Shown here piece after piece: positions 1-14,200 of a stretch of 64,000 nucleotides of DNA. The notes under the pieces were generated by a model, which saw only the letters and a program-made list of their open reading frames with translations, searched no databases and was not told the DNA's origin. Numbering within the stretch: position 1 is the first letter of the stretch; every line of letters begins with the position of its first letter. The translations under genes and the position numbers were made by a program. Source of the stretch: Paraescarpia echinospica (lineage: Eukaryota; Annelida; Polychaeta; Sabellida; Siboglinidae); assembly GCA_020002185.1 (NCBI GenBank), contig CM034542.1:55991280-56055279 (forward strand), in the 5' to 3' direction.

Positions 1-2101
1 ATGAAACAGTGAACGGATCATATCTACACCCAACCAACAGTGTCCTGTGAAACTGACATACTGCACCTGCATGGATATATGAAATAGTGAATGGATCATA
101 TCTACACCCAGCCAACAGTGTCCTGTGAAACTGACATACTGCACTTGCATGGATATATGAAATAGTGAATGGATCATATCTACACCCAGCCAACAGTGTC
201 CTGTGAAACTGACATACTGCACCTGCATGGATATATGAAACAGTGAACGGATCATATCTACACCCAGCCAACAGTGTCCTGTGAAACTGACATGCTGCAC
301 CTACATGGATATATGAAACAGTGAACGGATCATATCTGCACCCAACCAACAGTGTCCTGTGAAACTGACATACTGCACCTGCATGGATATATGAAACAGT
401 GAATGGATCATATCTACACCCAGCCAACAGTGTCCTGTGAAACTGACATGCTGCACTTGCATGGATATATGAAACAGTGAACGGATCATATCTACACCCA
501 ACCAACAGTCTCCTGTGAAACTGACATACTGCACTTGCATGGATATATGAAACAGTGAACGGATCATATCTACACCCAACCAACAGTCTCCTGTGAAACT
601 GACATACTGCACTTGCATGGATATATGAAACAGTGAACGGATCATATCTACACCCAACCAACAGTGTCCTGTGAAACTGACATACTGCACTTGCATGGAT
701 ATATGAAACAGTGAACGGATCATATCTACACCCAACCAACAGTGTCCTGTGAAACTGACATACTGCACCTGCATGGATAAATGAAACAGTGAACGGATCA
801 TATCTACACCCAACCAACAGTGTCCTGTGAAACTGACATACTGCACCTGCATGGATATATGAAACATTGAACGGATCATATCTACACCCAACCAACAGTG
901 TCCTGTGAAACTGACATACTGCACCTGCATGGATATATGAAACAGTGAATGGATCATATCTGCACCCAGCCAACAGTGTCCTGTGAAACTTACATACTGC
1001 ACCTGCATGGATATATGAAACATTGAACGGATCATATCTACACCCAACCAACTGTGTCCTGTGAAACTAACATACTGCACCTGCATGGATATATGAAACA
1101 GTGAAAGGATCATATCTGCACCCAGCCAACAGTGTCCTGTGAAACTGACATACTGCACCTGCATGGATATATGAAACAGTGAATGGATCATATCTGCACC
1201 CAGCCAACAGTGTCCTGTGAAACTGACATACTGCACCTGCATGGATATATGAAACAGTGAACGGATCATATCTACACCCAGCCAACAGTGTCCTGTGAAA
1301 CTGACATACTGCACCTGCATGGATATATGAAACAGTGAACATATCATATCTACACCCAGCCAACAGTGAACAGATCATATCTACACCCAGCCAACAGTGT
1401 CCTGTGAAACTGACGTACTGCACCTGCATGGATATATGAAACAGTGAACAGATCATATCTACACCCAGCCAACAGTGAACAGATCATATCTACACCCAGC
1501 CAACAGTGTCCTGTGAAACTGACGTACTGCACCTGCATGGATATATGAAATAGTGAACGGATCATATCTACACCCAACCAACAGTGTCCTGTGAAACTGA
1601 CATACTGCACCTGCATGGATATATGAAACAGTGAACTGATCATATCTACACCCAACCAACAGTGTCCTGTGAAACTGACATACTGCACTTGCATGGATAT
1701 ATGAAACAGTGAACGGATCATATCTGCACCCAGCCAACAGTGTCCTGTGAAACTGACATACTGCACTTGCATGGATATATGAAACAGTGAACTGATCATA
1801 TTTACACCCAACCAACAGTGTCCTGTGAAACTGACATACTGCACTTGCATGGATATATGAAACAGTGAACGGATCATATCTGCACCCAACCAACAGTGTC
1901 CTGTGAAACTGACATACTGCACTTGCATGGATATATGAAACAGTGAACGGATCATATCTACACCCAGCCAACAGTGTCCTGTGAAACTGACATACTGCAC
2001 TTGCATGGATATACGAAACAGGAACTGATCATATCTACACCCAACCAACAGTGTCCTGTGAAACTGACATACTGCACTTGCATGGATATATGAAACAGTC
2101 A
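1..2101. repeat. 78-bp satellite array, left block
   Basis: About 27 head-to-tail copies of a 78-bp unit (core tcctgtgaaactgacata followed by catggatatatgaaac). Because 78 is 26 codons, several frames stay open for hundreds of codons, but the resulting proteins are only a 26-residue period and differ between frames, so they are not genes. Two shortened units (about 32 bp between neighbouring gtgaaca motifs) lie at about 1334-1500 and recur at about 5450-5616. The array starts before the window. Confidence 0.95.
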
Positions 2102-3070
2102 ACGGTCATTAAAGGTCAAATAACTAGGTCATGTCAAGGTCACATCGTACTAGGACAACGTTTTTGGGTTATAGCTTTTTATTTTACCTCAATATCTTCC
2201 TTACAACAGATTATGTAATGTATGCCTATATTCAGTGCCACATGGTGGCAGCACAAGATCACAAGAAATGGACATGAATCCTGTACTGCCGTGCAATGGT
2301 AAAAGTGTGCAAATGACAATAAAGTGCTTTTGAGATATCGGACACAACATGTTTTTGTTTTGTGCACTTGTGCATTTTACGGCTCGGCATTTATTCACAA
2401 TTGCATGAACTACTTGACTATGGGTATTTATAAGAATGACTGGTACTCCGGATTTTACAGTGTTTGGTGACTTAGTGTCACTTACTCCCTTTTGTCATTT
2501 TATTAGGTGATCAATATCAAAACAATTCTATGACAAAAGGAAGCAGGTGCTACTAAGTCATGTCAGAACAAACTATAACTGGAGATGGCAAAATTATGTT
2601 GAAAAATGACAGTACACAATCGTTAAAACACAATTTGAATCAGTAAATTGATTTACTGTTGGTATCGCCTAAGAGGCGCGTGTTGTTCCCTGTAGTGACT
2701 GACAGCTGGATTAAATGACATTATGTGTTCCGTTATCTTTCATTTCCTTCGTTGCTCAGTTTGTGGGGGGGAACATGTTTACCTCATATGTCACGAGGCC
2801 GAGTGATCGCGTTTTCCACGTAGCTCATTGCAGCCATGACCATCTTGTTGCTGGTGTAGCCCAATTTAGCAAGGAATCGCTTGCAAACGAACACATCTTG
2901 CCCACTCTCAGTTGGTAGCTCGTAATAGTGACTGCAAGTGTGAGTGTAAATGCCTTCAATCTCGTCTCACGGATGTTTTGTAGGTGCTTTGATGTTGCTT
3001 CCAATCCAAGCCCAATGTGCATCACAGGCCATGCTCCAAAACTGTGCAAAACTCCGCCTTCTTCCTTTAT
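2102..3070. other. Unique DNA interrupting the 78-bp satellite
   Basis: About 970 bp of non-repetitive sequence between the left satellite block and the assembly gap. On the minus strand an open frame of about 80 codons runs from the gap to 2825, but it has no start in known sequence and I recognise no family in it. It could be part of an insertion whose other end lies in the gap. The missing first SEC63 exon was looked for here and not seen. Confidence 0.5.
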
Positions 3071-4070
3071 NNNNNNNNNNNNNNNNNNNNNNNNNNNNNN
3101 NNNNNNNNNNNNNNNNNNNNNNNNNNNNNNNNNNNNNNNNNNNNNNNNNNNNNNNNNNNNNNNNNNNNNNNNNNNNNNNNNNNNNNNNNNNNNNNNNNNN
3201 NNNNNNNNNNNNNNNNNNNNNNNNNNNNNNNNNNNNNNNNNNNNNNNNNNNNNNNNNNNNNNNNNNNNNNNNNNNNNNNNNNNNNNNNNNNNNNNNNNNN
3301 NNNNNNNNNNNNNNNNNNNNNNNNNNNNNNNNNNNNNNNNNNNNNNNNNNNNNNNNNNNNNNNNNNNNNNNNNNNNNNNNNNNNNNNNNNNNNNNNNNNN
3401 NNNNNNNNNNNNNNNNNNNNNNNNNNNNNNNNNNNNNNNNNNNNNNNNNNNNNNNNNNNNNNNNNNNNNNNNNNNNNNNNNNNNNNNNNNNNNNNNNNNN
3501 NNNNNNNNNNNNNNNNNNNNNNNNNNNNNNNNNNNNNNNNNNNNNNNNNNNNNNNNNNNNNNNNNNNNNNNNNNNNNNNNNNNNNNNNNNNNNNNNNNNN
3601 NNNNNNNNNNNNNNNNNNNNNNNNNNNNNNNNNNNNNNNNNNNNNNNNNNNNNNNNNNNNNNNNNNNNNNNNNNNNNNNNNNNNNNNNNNNNNNNNNNNN
3701 NNNNNNNNNNNNNNNNNNNNNNNNNNNNNNNNNNNNNNNNNNNNNNNNNNNNNNNNNNNNNNNNNNNNNNNNNNNNNNNNNNNNNNNNNNNNNNNNNNNN
3801 NNNNNNNNNNNNNNNNNNNNNNNNNNNNNNNNNNNNNNNNNNNNNNNNNNNNNNNNNNNNNNNNNNNNNNNNNNNNNNNNNNNNNNNNNNNNNNNNNNNN
3901 NNNNNNNNNNNNNNNNNNNNNNNNNNNNNNNNNNNNNNNNNNNNNNNNNNNNNNNNNNNNNNNNNNNNNNNNNNNNNNNNNNNNNNNNNNNNNNNNNNNN
4001 NNNNNNNNNNNNNNNNNNNNNNNNNNNNNNNNNNNNNNNNNNNNNNNNNNNNNNNNNNNNNNNNNNNNNN
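3071..4070. other. Assembly gap (1000 N)
   Basis: Exactly 1000 N, a conventional placeholder, so the true distance is unknown. The sequence resumes in the middle of a 78-bp satellite unit. All frames crossing the gap are meaningless. The first coding exon of SEC63 could lie here or left of the window. Confidence 0.99.
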
Positions 4071-7000
4071 ACCAACAGTGTCCTGTGAAACTGACATACT
4101 GCACTTGCATGGATATATGAAACAGTGAACTGATCATATCTACACCCAGCCAACAGTGTCCTGTGAAACTGACATACTGCACTTGCATGGATATATGAAA
4201 CAGTGAACGGATCATATCTACACCCAACCAACAGTGTCCTGTGAAACTGACATACTGCACCTGCATGGATATATGAAATAGTGAATGGATCATATCTACA
4301 CCCAGCCAACAGTGTCCTGTGAAACTGACATACTGCACTTGCATGGATATATGAAATAGTGAATGGATCATATCTACACCCAGCCAACAGTGTCCTGTGA
4401 AACTGACATACTGCACCTGCATGGATATATGAAACAGTGAACGGATCATATCTACACCCAGCCAACAGTGTCCTGTGAAACTGACATGCTGCACCTGCAT
4501 GGATATATGAAACAGTGAACGGATCATATCTGCACCCAACCAACAGTGTCCTGTGAAACTGACATACTGCACCTGCATGGATATATGAAACAGTGAATGG
4601 ATCATATCTACACCCAGCCAACAGTGTCCTGTGAAACTGACATGCTGCACTTGCATGGATATATGAAACAGTGAACGGATCATATCTACACCCAACCAAC
4701 AGTCTCCTGTGAAACTGACATACTGCACTTGCATGGATATATGAAACAGTGAACGGATCATATCTACACCCAACCAACAGTGTCCTGTGAAACTGACATA
4801 CTGCACTTGCATGGATATATGAAACAGTGAACGGATCATATCTACACCCAACCAACAGTGTCCTGTGAAACTGACATACTGCACTTGCATGGATATATGA
4901 AACAGTGAACGGATCATATCTACACCCAACCAACAGTGTCCTGTGAAACTGACATACTGCACCTGCATGGATATATGAAACATTGAACGGATCATATCTA
5001 CACCCAACCAACAGTGTCCTGTGAAACTGACATACTGCACCTGCATGGATATATGAAACAGTGAATGGATCATATCTGCACCCAGCCAACAGTGTCCTGT
5101 GAAACTTACATACTGCACCTGCATGGATATATGAAACATTGAACGGATCATATCTACACCCAACCAACTGTGTCCTGTGAAACTAACATACTGCACCTGC
5201 ATGGATATATGAAACAGTGAATGGATCATATCTGCACCCAGCCAACAGTGTCCTGTGAAACTGACATACTGCACCTGCATGGATATATGAAACAGTGAAT
5301 GGATCATATCTGCACCCAGCCAACAGTGTCCTGTGAAACTGACATACTGCACCTGCATGGATATATGAAACAGTGAACGGATCATATCTACACCCAGCCA
5401 ACAGTGTCCTGTGAAACTGACATACTGCACCTGCATGGATATATGAAACAGTGAACATATCATATCTACACCCAGCCAACAGTGAACAGATCATATCTAC
5501 ACCCAGCCAACAGTGTCCTGTGAAACTGACGTACTGCACCTGCATGGATATATGAAACAGTGAACAGATCATATCTACACCCAGCCAACAGTGAACAGAT
5601 CATATCTACACCCAGCCAACAGTGTCCTGTGAAACTGACGTACTGCACCTGCATGGATATATGAAATAGTGAACGGATCATATCTACACCCAACCAACAG
5701 TGTCCTGTGAAACTGACATACTGCACCTGCATGGATATATGAAACAGTGAATGGATCATATCTACACCCAGCCAACAGTGTCCTGTGAAACTGACATACT
5801 GCACTTGCATGGATATATGAAACAGTGAACGGATCATATCTGTACCCAACCAACAGTGTCCTGTGAAACTGACATACTGCACCTGCATGGATATATGAAA
5901 TAGTGAATGGATCATATCTACACCCAGCCAACAGTGTCCTGTGAAACTGACATACTGCACTTGCATGGATATATGAAATAGTGAATGGATCATATCTACA
6001 CCCAGCCAACAGTGTCCTGTGAAACTGACATACTGCACCTGCATGGATATATGAAACAGTGAACGGATCATATCTACACCCAGCCAACAGTGTCCTGTGA
6101 AACTGACATGCTGCACCTACATGGATATATGAAACAGTGAACGGATCATATCTGCACCCAACCAACAGTGTCCTGTGAAACTGACATACTGCACCTGCAT
6201 GGATATATGAAACAGTGAATGGATCATATCTACACCCAGCCAACAGTGTCCTGTGAAACTGACATACTGCACTTGCATGGATATATGAAACAGTGAACGG
6301 ATCATATCTACACCCAACCAACAGTGTCCTGTGAAACTGACATACTGCACTTGCATGGATATATGAAACAGTGAACGGATCATATCTACACCCAACCAAC
6401 AGTGTCCTGTGAAACTGACATACTGCACCTGCATGGATAAATGAAACAGTGAACGGATCATATCTACACCCAACCAACAGTGTCCTGTGAAACTGACATA
6501 CTGCACCTGCATGGATATATGAAACAGTGAATGGATCATATCTACACCCAACCAACAGTGTCCTGTGAAACTGACATACTGCACCTGCATGGATATATGA
6601 AACAGTGAACGGATCATATCTACACCCAACCAACAGTGTCCTGTGAAACTGACATACTGCACCTGCATGGATATATGAAACAGTGAATGGATCATATCTG
6701 CACCCAACCAACAGTGTCCTGTGAAACTGACATACTGCACCTGCATGGATATATGAAACAGTGAATGGATCATATCTACACCCAGCCAACAGTGTCCTGT
6801 GAAACTGACATACTGCACTTGCATGGATATATGAAACAGTGAATGGATCATATCTACACCCAACCAACAGTGTCCTGTGAAACTGACATACTGCACTTGC
6901 ATGGATATATGAAACAGTGAACGGATCATATCTGCACCCAACCAACAGTGTCCTGTGAAACTGACATACTGCACCTGCATGGATATATGAAATAGTGAAT

Positions 7001-7812
7001 GGATCATATCTACACCCAGCCAACAGTGTCCTGTGAAACTGACATACTGCACTTGCATGGATATATGAAATAGTGAATGGATCATATCTACACCCAGCCA
7101 ACAGTGTCCTGTGAAACTGACATACTGCACCTGCATGGATATATGAAACAGTGAACGGATCATATCTACACCCAGCCAACAGTGTCCTGTGAAACTGACA
7201 TGCTGCACCTACATGGATATATGAAACAGTGAACGGATCATATCTGCACCCAACCAACAGTGTCCTGTGAAACTGACATACTGCACCTGCATGGATATAT
7301 GAAACAGTGAATGGATCATATCTACACCCAGCCAACAGTGTCCTGTGAAACTGACATACTGCACTTGCATGGATATATGAAACAGTGAACGGATCATATC
7401 TACACCCAACCAACAGTGTCCTGTGAAACTGACATACTGCACTTGCATGGATATATGAAACAGTGAACGGATCATATCTACACCCAACCAACAGTGTCCT
7501 GTGAATCTGACATACTGCACCTGCATGGATATATGAAACAGTGAACGGATCATATCTACACCCAACCAACAGTGTCCTGTGAAACTGACATACTGCACTT
7601 GCATGGATATATGAAACAGTGAACGGATCATATCTACACCCAACCAACAGTGTCCTGTGAAACTGACATACTGCACCTGCATGGATAAATGAAACAGTGA
7701 ACGGATCATATCTACACCCAACCAACAGTGTCCTGTGAAACTGACATACTGCACCTGCATGGATATATGAAACAGTGAACGGATCATATTTACACCCAAC
7801 CAACAGTGTCCT
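4071..7812. repeat. 78-bp satellite array, right block
   Basis: About 48 copies of the same 78-bp unit. It has higher-order structure: a variant unit with ctacatgg at about 6116 recurs at about 7208, 1092 bp or 14 units later, and also at about 298. The stretch around 5183-5572 repeats 1067-1456 at the protein level without change. The array ends abruptly at about 7812, about 350 bp before the first visible SEC63 exon. Confidence 0.95.
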
Positions 7813-8163
7813 GGGAACATTAGCACACAGAATACTTTGACTCCATGAATGACTTGGTTAATGCTTGACATGTTACACAACTCTATTCTGGTATTTGTAA
7901 GATTTTTTCATTGAAGTCTGAGAAAACAAGTGAGAATTTAAAAATTAGGGGAGTTGGTACATGGAATGACCCTAATGTCTACACATTTTGGAATTTGAAA
8001 CAAGTCTGCGGTTAAAAGTACACATTAGGCAGAGCAGTGTGTTACTAACTTACTACCAGCTGTGGAACAAAATATGAACATCTCCAAAATGTTTAGAATT
8101 ATTACGATTGAATGTGTGTTTAGTTTGTTAGATTTGAAGTGCTGACTGTGATTGTTTTTGCAG
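7813..8163 (+). other. Intron flank before first visible SEC63 exon
   Basis: AT-rich unique DNA ending in a T-rich tract and the acceptor gtttttgcag. No coding similarity to the SEC63 N-terminal membrane segment is visible. Confidence 0.6.
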
Positions 8164-8269
8164 AAGACCCCGAGAAATCAAGACGAGTGTGTCAGTGCGA
8201 CCCTTGCAAAATGAAGAAACAAAAACTGAAATCTAAAGAGCCAATTAATCGGCTTAAACGGCGAGCCAT
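8164..8269 (+). CDS. SEC63: SEC63 visible exon 1
   Basis: Encodes a basic, Cys-containing cytosolic stretch (DPEKSRRVCQCDPCK...) that follows the first membrane helix in SEC63 proteins. Begins in codon position 2, so an upstream exon must supply one base. Acceptor ttttgcag, donor AT|gtaagt. Confidence 0.9.
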
Positions 8270-11200
8270 GTAAGTCACAGTGCACGACTTCTACATATTT
8301 GTATAGAATATCAATGATGCAACCTTGTGCCTCTATGTTTGTTGTCTTCTTTACATGTTTTATAATCTTAGTACTACCGTTTTATTATGTGATCAAGAGC
8401 TTTGGATAAATTAAATAACTTATTTTAAAGGTTAATTGATTGAGTTAAATTAATTTTCTGTGGCCTCGTAGTAGTCAGTGAAACATATTTAACAAGGATA
8501 ACTGCCAAAAGTCTAACGTAGCTAAAGACATAGTTATGTTTTGTTTATCCGTATTATGATGCTGATGTAGTAAACAAACAAGTACTACACAAGTACTACA
8601 CAACTTGTCAGTTATTTTGTTGTAATTGACATAAACTGTTTGCCTAAGATGTTTTAGGTAACTATAGATTGTAAGTCAGGTCCCGACGTTAACTCCCAGA
8701 ATGGTAGGACAAGTGCTAATTCACATTTACTTGTCCCAACATAAATATACTTGTCCCACCAACATTGTATTAAACAGAATGCTTGTGTTATCGCATACTG
8801 TAACAGTACAAACTACTACTGGCGTTTACTACGATCGCGATGTGCTGTTGAACGGTTTTTCTTAATGAAGAATGACAAAAATGCATCAACTTCAAAGTTT
8901 TTACCCTAACATCGTTCTTCTGCCTAGTGACTAAAATGTTTTTAAAAAAGTACTACTGGCACCGTCTGGTGGCGATGTTGGAATTAGTCTCACGGTGAAA
9001 TGAAAGCAGTGGGCGATGTTGCATGTGTGCAAGATCGAACTGCATGGTAGCTTCCATTAAAATTTGATATTATGTCAACGATTTAAATATTTCAATCGTT
9101 TTACTATAATACCATCCCAATAAACAGTATACATGTATATATTGCAACTTATTCAACTTGTCCCATTGGACAAGTTTCCTGGAAAATGTACTTGCCTGAC
9201 ATGGGTAACTACTTGTCCTGGACAAGCGTTAATGTCGAGCCCTGTAAGTACAGTATATTTTTAGAATGTATAAATTCCGGTTTCTTGGCTTGATCATATT
9301 CGGTGATGAAAAGCAAGTTAATTGGGGTGGGAGCAATGTGTAATAATATTAATATTATTAATGTGTTAATTTGTGTTTTTGTTTTGTTTAGTAAAAGCGG
9401 CCTGCTCATTGGTTGGGCCCTACTAGTGGTGGTCGCTTATAAAGCCTCACAGGTGGAACTCGATTTTGCTGAGTTCGACCCATACAACGAATTACAGATT
9501 GATAGGGTGAGTGATACATTTGTGCTTCTGGTAATGACATTATCATCACCTGGGTTTGTTGGTGGGAAACAGAGCTCTAATAGGAGGTAATTAGGTTCTC
9601 GTTAACACTCCGTCTATTGATCAACATGAAGTGGCATTGGTGTAGATAAGAACATACTCATTTGTTCGTTTGAAGATGATACTACCCAGGTACATACAAG
9701 ATTGTCACAGATCACTAGCTGACTGTGAAAGCTGGTGTGGATTGATTAAACACAATTTCCAGTAATCTGAAGGGGCAGACCACACAGTGTGCACCCGCAA
9801 TGAGACAGTTGAGAAATGTTCCCATTTGTCTTAGAACTCTATTTTTATTAAAGCTGCCTCCTCGGCTGGTTCAGTCCGTCCAGTTCTTTTGTTTCCCGTA
9901 TATACATGGTGTGTGAAATTGGAAGTAGCGTAAGAAATGTCTGCAATCAGTTTAATAAAAAGTGCAGTCGAACCTCGCTTTATGGTCACCTCGATAATAC
10001 AGTCACCTCGCAATTAAGGTCACCCTTGGACAGTGCCAAATTATTTTTGTAACTGTAAAATATAGGAAACTAGTCCTGCTAATAAGGTCACCTCGTTATT
10101 CGGGTCACTTTTGCGCTGTCCCACTGGTGACCTTAATAGGGAGGTTCCATTTGCAGAAACAACCTGACATGTTGATGTACATAGTGGACACTAACTAGGT
10201 TAGCTTTTCTGCAAAATGAACCTTAAAATCAGACGAGCGAATAAATGACTTGAGAAGGCACCTTAAAATGTTGTAGAATTGTTGTTTATTATTTAGACGC
10301 TCTTACTGTGCCTTCGCTGCCTGTGGTGCCATCGACTGCACATGTTTTGTTTTCGTTTGCCTTCAGGGAGCAACGAGTAGACAAATTAAGAAAGCATATC
10401 ACAAATTGAGTATCATCTTCCATCCGGACAAAGACACGGGAGATTCACAGAAGTTCATGAAAATCACAAAAGCGTATAAAGCGTGAGTTGAGAATATGAC
10501 TTTATTGGCACCTCTTAATGTTTTAGATGCCAAACACCTACAAATGTCCAGACATCCTAATCGTCTGGGTCCGTCTTTCAGGTTGGACTTATGCAGGTGG
10601 CGTCATCTCCTGGGCACTTATGTAACTTGTGTGATTGGATTCTTTAGTGTATCTGCTGCGCACCAGGGGTATTTGTCATATGGTTTTGTATTGGACATTT
10701 TTGAATGAATGCTTTTTGAAAATATCAACTAACAAAGAGTGCGTAGGTCTACAAAGCACTCTCTCAAACACACCCATTCAGACAGCATATCGCATTTCAG
10801 ATTTCTAATTTAAAAGTTGCTTAGTATATTTAGAATTGTCTTTTACGTAATTAAATTATCGTTAAAATGAGTGCAACTTGCAATGTTAGGAAACAAAGTA
10901 CAAAAAAGTCTAGGCTAGCGCTGGTTTAGCCACATTACCTTTATGACTGGCAATGACCGATGCTGGTGTAAACAATGCTTTGTGAATGTGAGCACTGTCC
11001 AGAGTCCTTGCTCTCGTTCCGCCCAAGGCACAGCTGTATTATAAGATCCACCACTGCAGCCATGGTCTTTAGCAATGCTGTCAAATGTTTGACGGTATAA
11101 CAAATTACCTTGATGTCTTTCCATTATGGAATATTATATGCACTATCGTTTTATCAGGCAGACGACAGTTAAGTTTGCCTGCCATCCATAGCCAACGTGT

Positions 11201-14200
11201 CACAAGACTGCTTATTGGGTGCATAATTAATGACCCACGCCAATCACATGAGCGGGTACAAATGAGCAGTGCATACATGTCATCATATACACATGGCTGT
11301 GTTTTAGTCGCCATTGTTTAATTAGTTATAACAAAAATGCAACAAAACAAACATTGATTTAAATAAATATCAAATAAAAAGATTACGCTTCAGGGTTGTC
11401 CTATTTTTCTAGGTAAGGTAAAGTTACTAGAAACATGATGGTGGTCAGTCGTATTGAAACCAGTGGGCCAGTAAAATATGAAACTGGTGGCCCGAACTGG
11501 CCCGACAGCCTCAAAGAAGGCGTTAATGTGTTAATGTTGAGGCGTGGTTTACACTGCCTGGCAGGTCACTGTAACTGGTTATTTGGACTGGCTTGATGAA
11601 CGGTCATTTAAAACAACTCCAATGGAGGTGGGCAGTGAATAATCCAGTGATACACTGCTAATAACATCAATAACAGTAACCATAATAATGTTTCACCAAA
11701 CTAGTTCCAGCCGTATCAGCGGGTGTACTGTGTGTATGAGGCATTATTTTTGTGACGAGTATGTCACCATTTGAATGGAATTAAAACAAAACAAATGGTT
11801 GGCAGTTCGGTTACCAATACCTGAACAGTTGCCAATACCTGAACAGTTGCCAATACCTGAACAAGTAATCACAGCATACAATCTGAGTATTGTGTGGAGC
11901 ACATTGGCATGGAGACTAGAGTGTCAGACTCAAATGAAAGAACGTGAGTTTAAATCCTGTGCTGCCGTTTCAAACCTTGGGCAAGTTTCTTCACTCTACG
12001 TTGCTCCAGTTCACTCAGCTGTATGAATGAGTACCTGGCTATAGACAATGGTGAATATTTGTGTATGAGTTGTCTTTGTGCATTAATGGCATGGCTGAAA
12101 GCTTCACAGAGAAGTCGATGGTGTTCGAATGAACAGATTTGCCAGGGATAAAGTATAAAGACTGAATATGGTGCTATATAAGAACTTACCTTTACAAACT
12201 TGTGTGGTGTTGTAGTTTGACAGACGAGGAGGCCCGCAAAAACTGGGAAGAGTACGGCAACCCCGACGGACCAGGGGGTAGGTTGTTTGTGACCAGTTAA
12301 GGGACGGGATGGGTCAAATTTCACTTTTTGACTCGGAAACTAAACATTTAAGAGATTGTGAAGTGTGTCAATGTCTACATGGTGGATTTGTTTTTAGAAT
12401 ATTTCAACAAGTTTTTACATGTCATGGTGGCCGTCTTTCATTTCAAGTGACATGAGCCACATTCGGTATCTACTTGTCATAGCTGTCCCAAAATTGGTAT
12501 GCAGGTACCTGATATGATCCCAAGGTATTTTTATCAGTTTTTTTTACCAGATATCTTGGTGTTGGCCTAGATTCATGGCTGATGAATGTTCCATGGCAAC
12601 TGAAATTATCAAAAATACACGAGGCATACAGTGTGATTCATTTTGTAGGTGAAATTTGATATTATCAGGAGTCAACATTTTATGGTGGTCACATTATGGG
12701 AACAATTAGTTTTCGCTAATTGTTACTCACTGACTACAGACGCATGTGGCTCCCTCTTGAGGCTTAACATACATTCATTTCAAAAGACAGTCAATTCCTG
12801 TCCTGCTGTGGATTTTTGCAATGGACACAAGGACAAGGCAGTAATAAAAAAATAGCTTCATAACAAAAGCAAACAAATGGCATAACAGTGTCAAGCGAGG
12901 ACAGTGTCAAGTAGTGTGACAACACTAAACAGTGGCTCCACCTGATGGGTAAACTAAAACAAATTGTCCTAAATTAGCTTGGTATATCTGTTTAAAAAAA
13001 AAATCAAAACGTCATTTATGTGAGTATTTTCTCTGACTGGATAGGCACATTATTTACATAGCTAAACTAATTACATTTAAGCCAATTGTAGTTAATGTTC
13101 TTCGTTTGTTTTATAACTTGTCAACTTAAAAACATTTAGACTTAGTTTGTACATTACATTATTTATGTGATTTCTTCAACTTTATTTCAGCCACCCATTT
13201 TGGAATAGCATTGCCCAAGTGGATTGTTGAAAAACAGAACTCAGTATGGGTAAGTGAAACAGTTTGCAAAAATCACTTCATGTTTGTATGCAGTTTTGTT
13301 GTATTTTTTAATGGTTAAGATATGGTACTTTAACTGACATCTTTCTGCATTGTCACAGTATTACCAGAAATGTTTACAGTTTGTGTCGCTTATTGAAAAT
13401 GTGGCAGTGCCACGTGTTCATTTCAAATCATTGCCAATTGTTAACATTTCTGAGTACAACACTGAGCAGAAAGTCCTATTCCACAGATATATCAGTGATT
13501 ATGAACACACTAGCTGTTGCATGGTGAGAAAAGATTCATATTTTCTAACTGAAGTAGCCTCTAGATTAGAGAGATTACACTATACCCACGTATAGCCTCA
13601 ATATTGTACAATGTCACCCTGGCATTTGTTGCTTAGTAACCGTGCCAGAAATAGCATGCACTCATCCCGTCAGCCACCCTGAATGCTGACGTTCCATTTG
13701 CACCCCAAATCTCCATACCAGATACCACCAGGGCAAACATTTCTTGATGGAGATATACACGGACATAAACAAAGACAAAAACCTACACTGTGTTATAGTA
13801 TAGATGTGACAACAGCTACAACTTCCACCTCCAAAGCAGAGTCACACAGGGAATTACCAATTTCTTCTCTGACTTAGACAAATATTATCCTTGTAACATA
13901 TCAAGTCCACATTTTTGTTTCCAACGTCTTTGGAAATGGTTAAATTCACAGATGTAAGTAGCACAGATTAGAAATAGGTGTTCCTCTCATTCTTTGTTAG
14001 GTGCAGCTGAGATGACTACTGAATTTTGCTGTGACCTAATAGTTCTGTTTGTGATGCGACCTAACTAGTTCTGTTTGTGATGCGACCTAACTAGTTCTGT
14101 TTGTGATGCGACCTAACTAATTCTTTTTGTGATGCGACCTAACTAGTTCTGTTTGTGATGCGACCTAACTAGTTCTGTTTGTGATGCGACCTAACTAGTT

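Noticed and set aside
2102..3070. First coding exon of SEC63
   Set aside because: No frame gives an N-terminal membrane helix of the SEC63 type with a donor matching the phase needed at 8164.
301..7880. Many long minus-strand open frames (up to about 740 codons) with a 26-residue period
   Set aside because: The unit is 78 bp, a multiple of 3, so frames stay open by arithmetic; at least two frames are open at once and the proteins are not conserved in any family I know.
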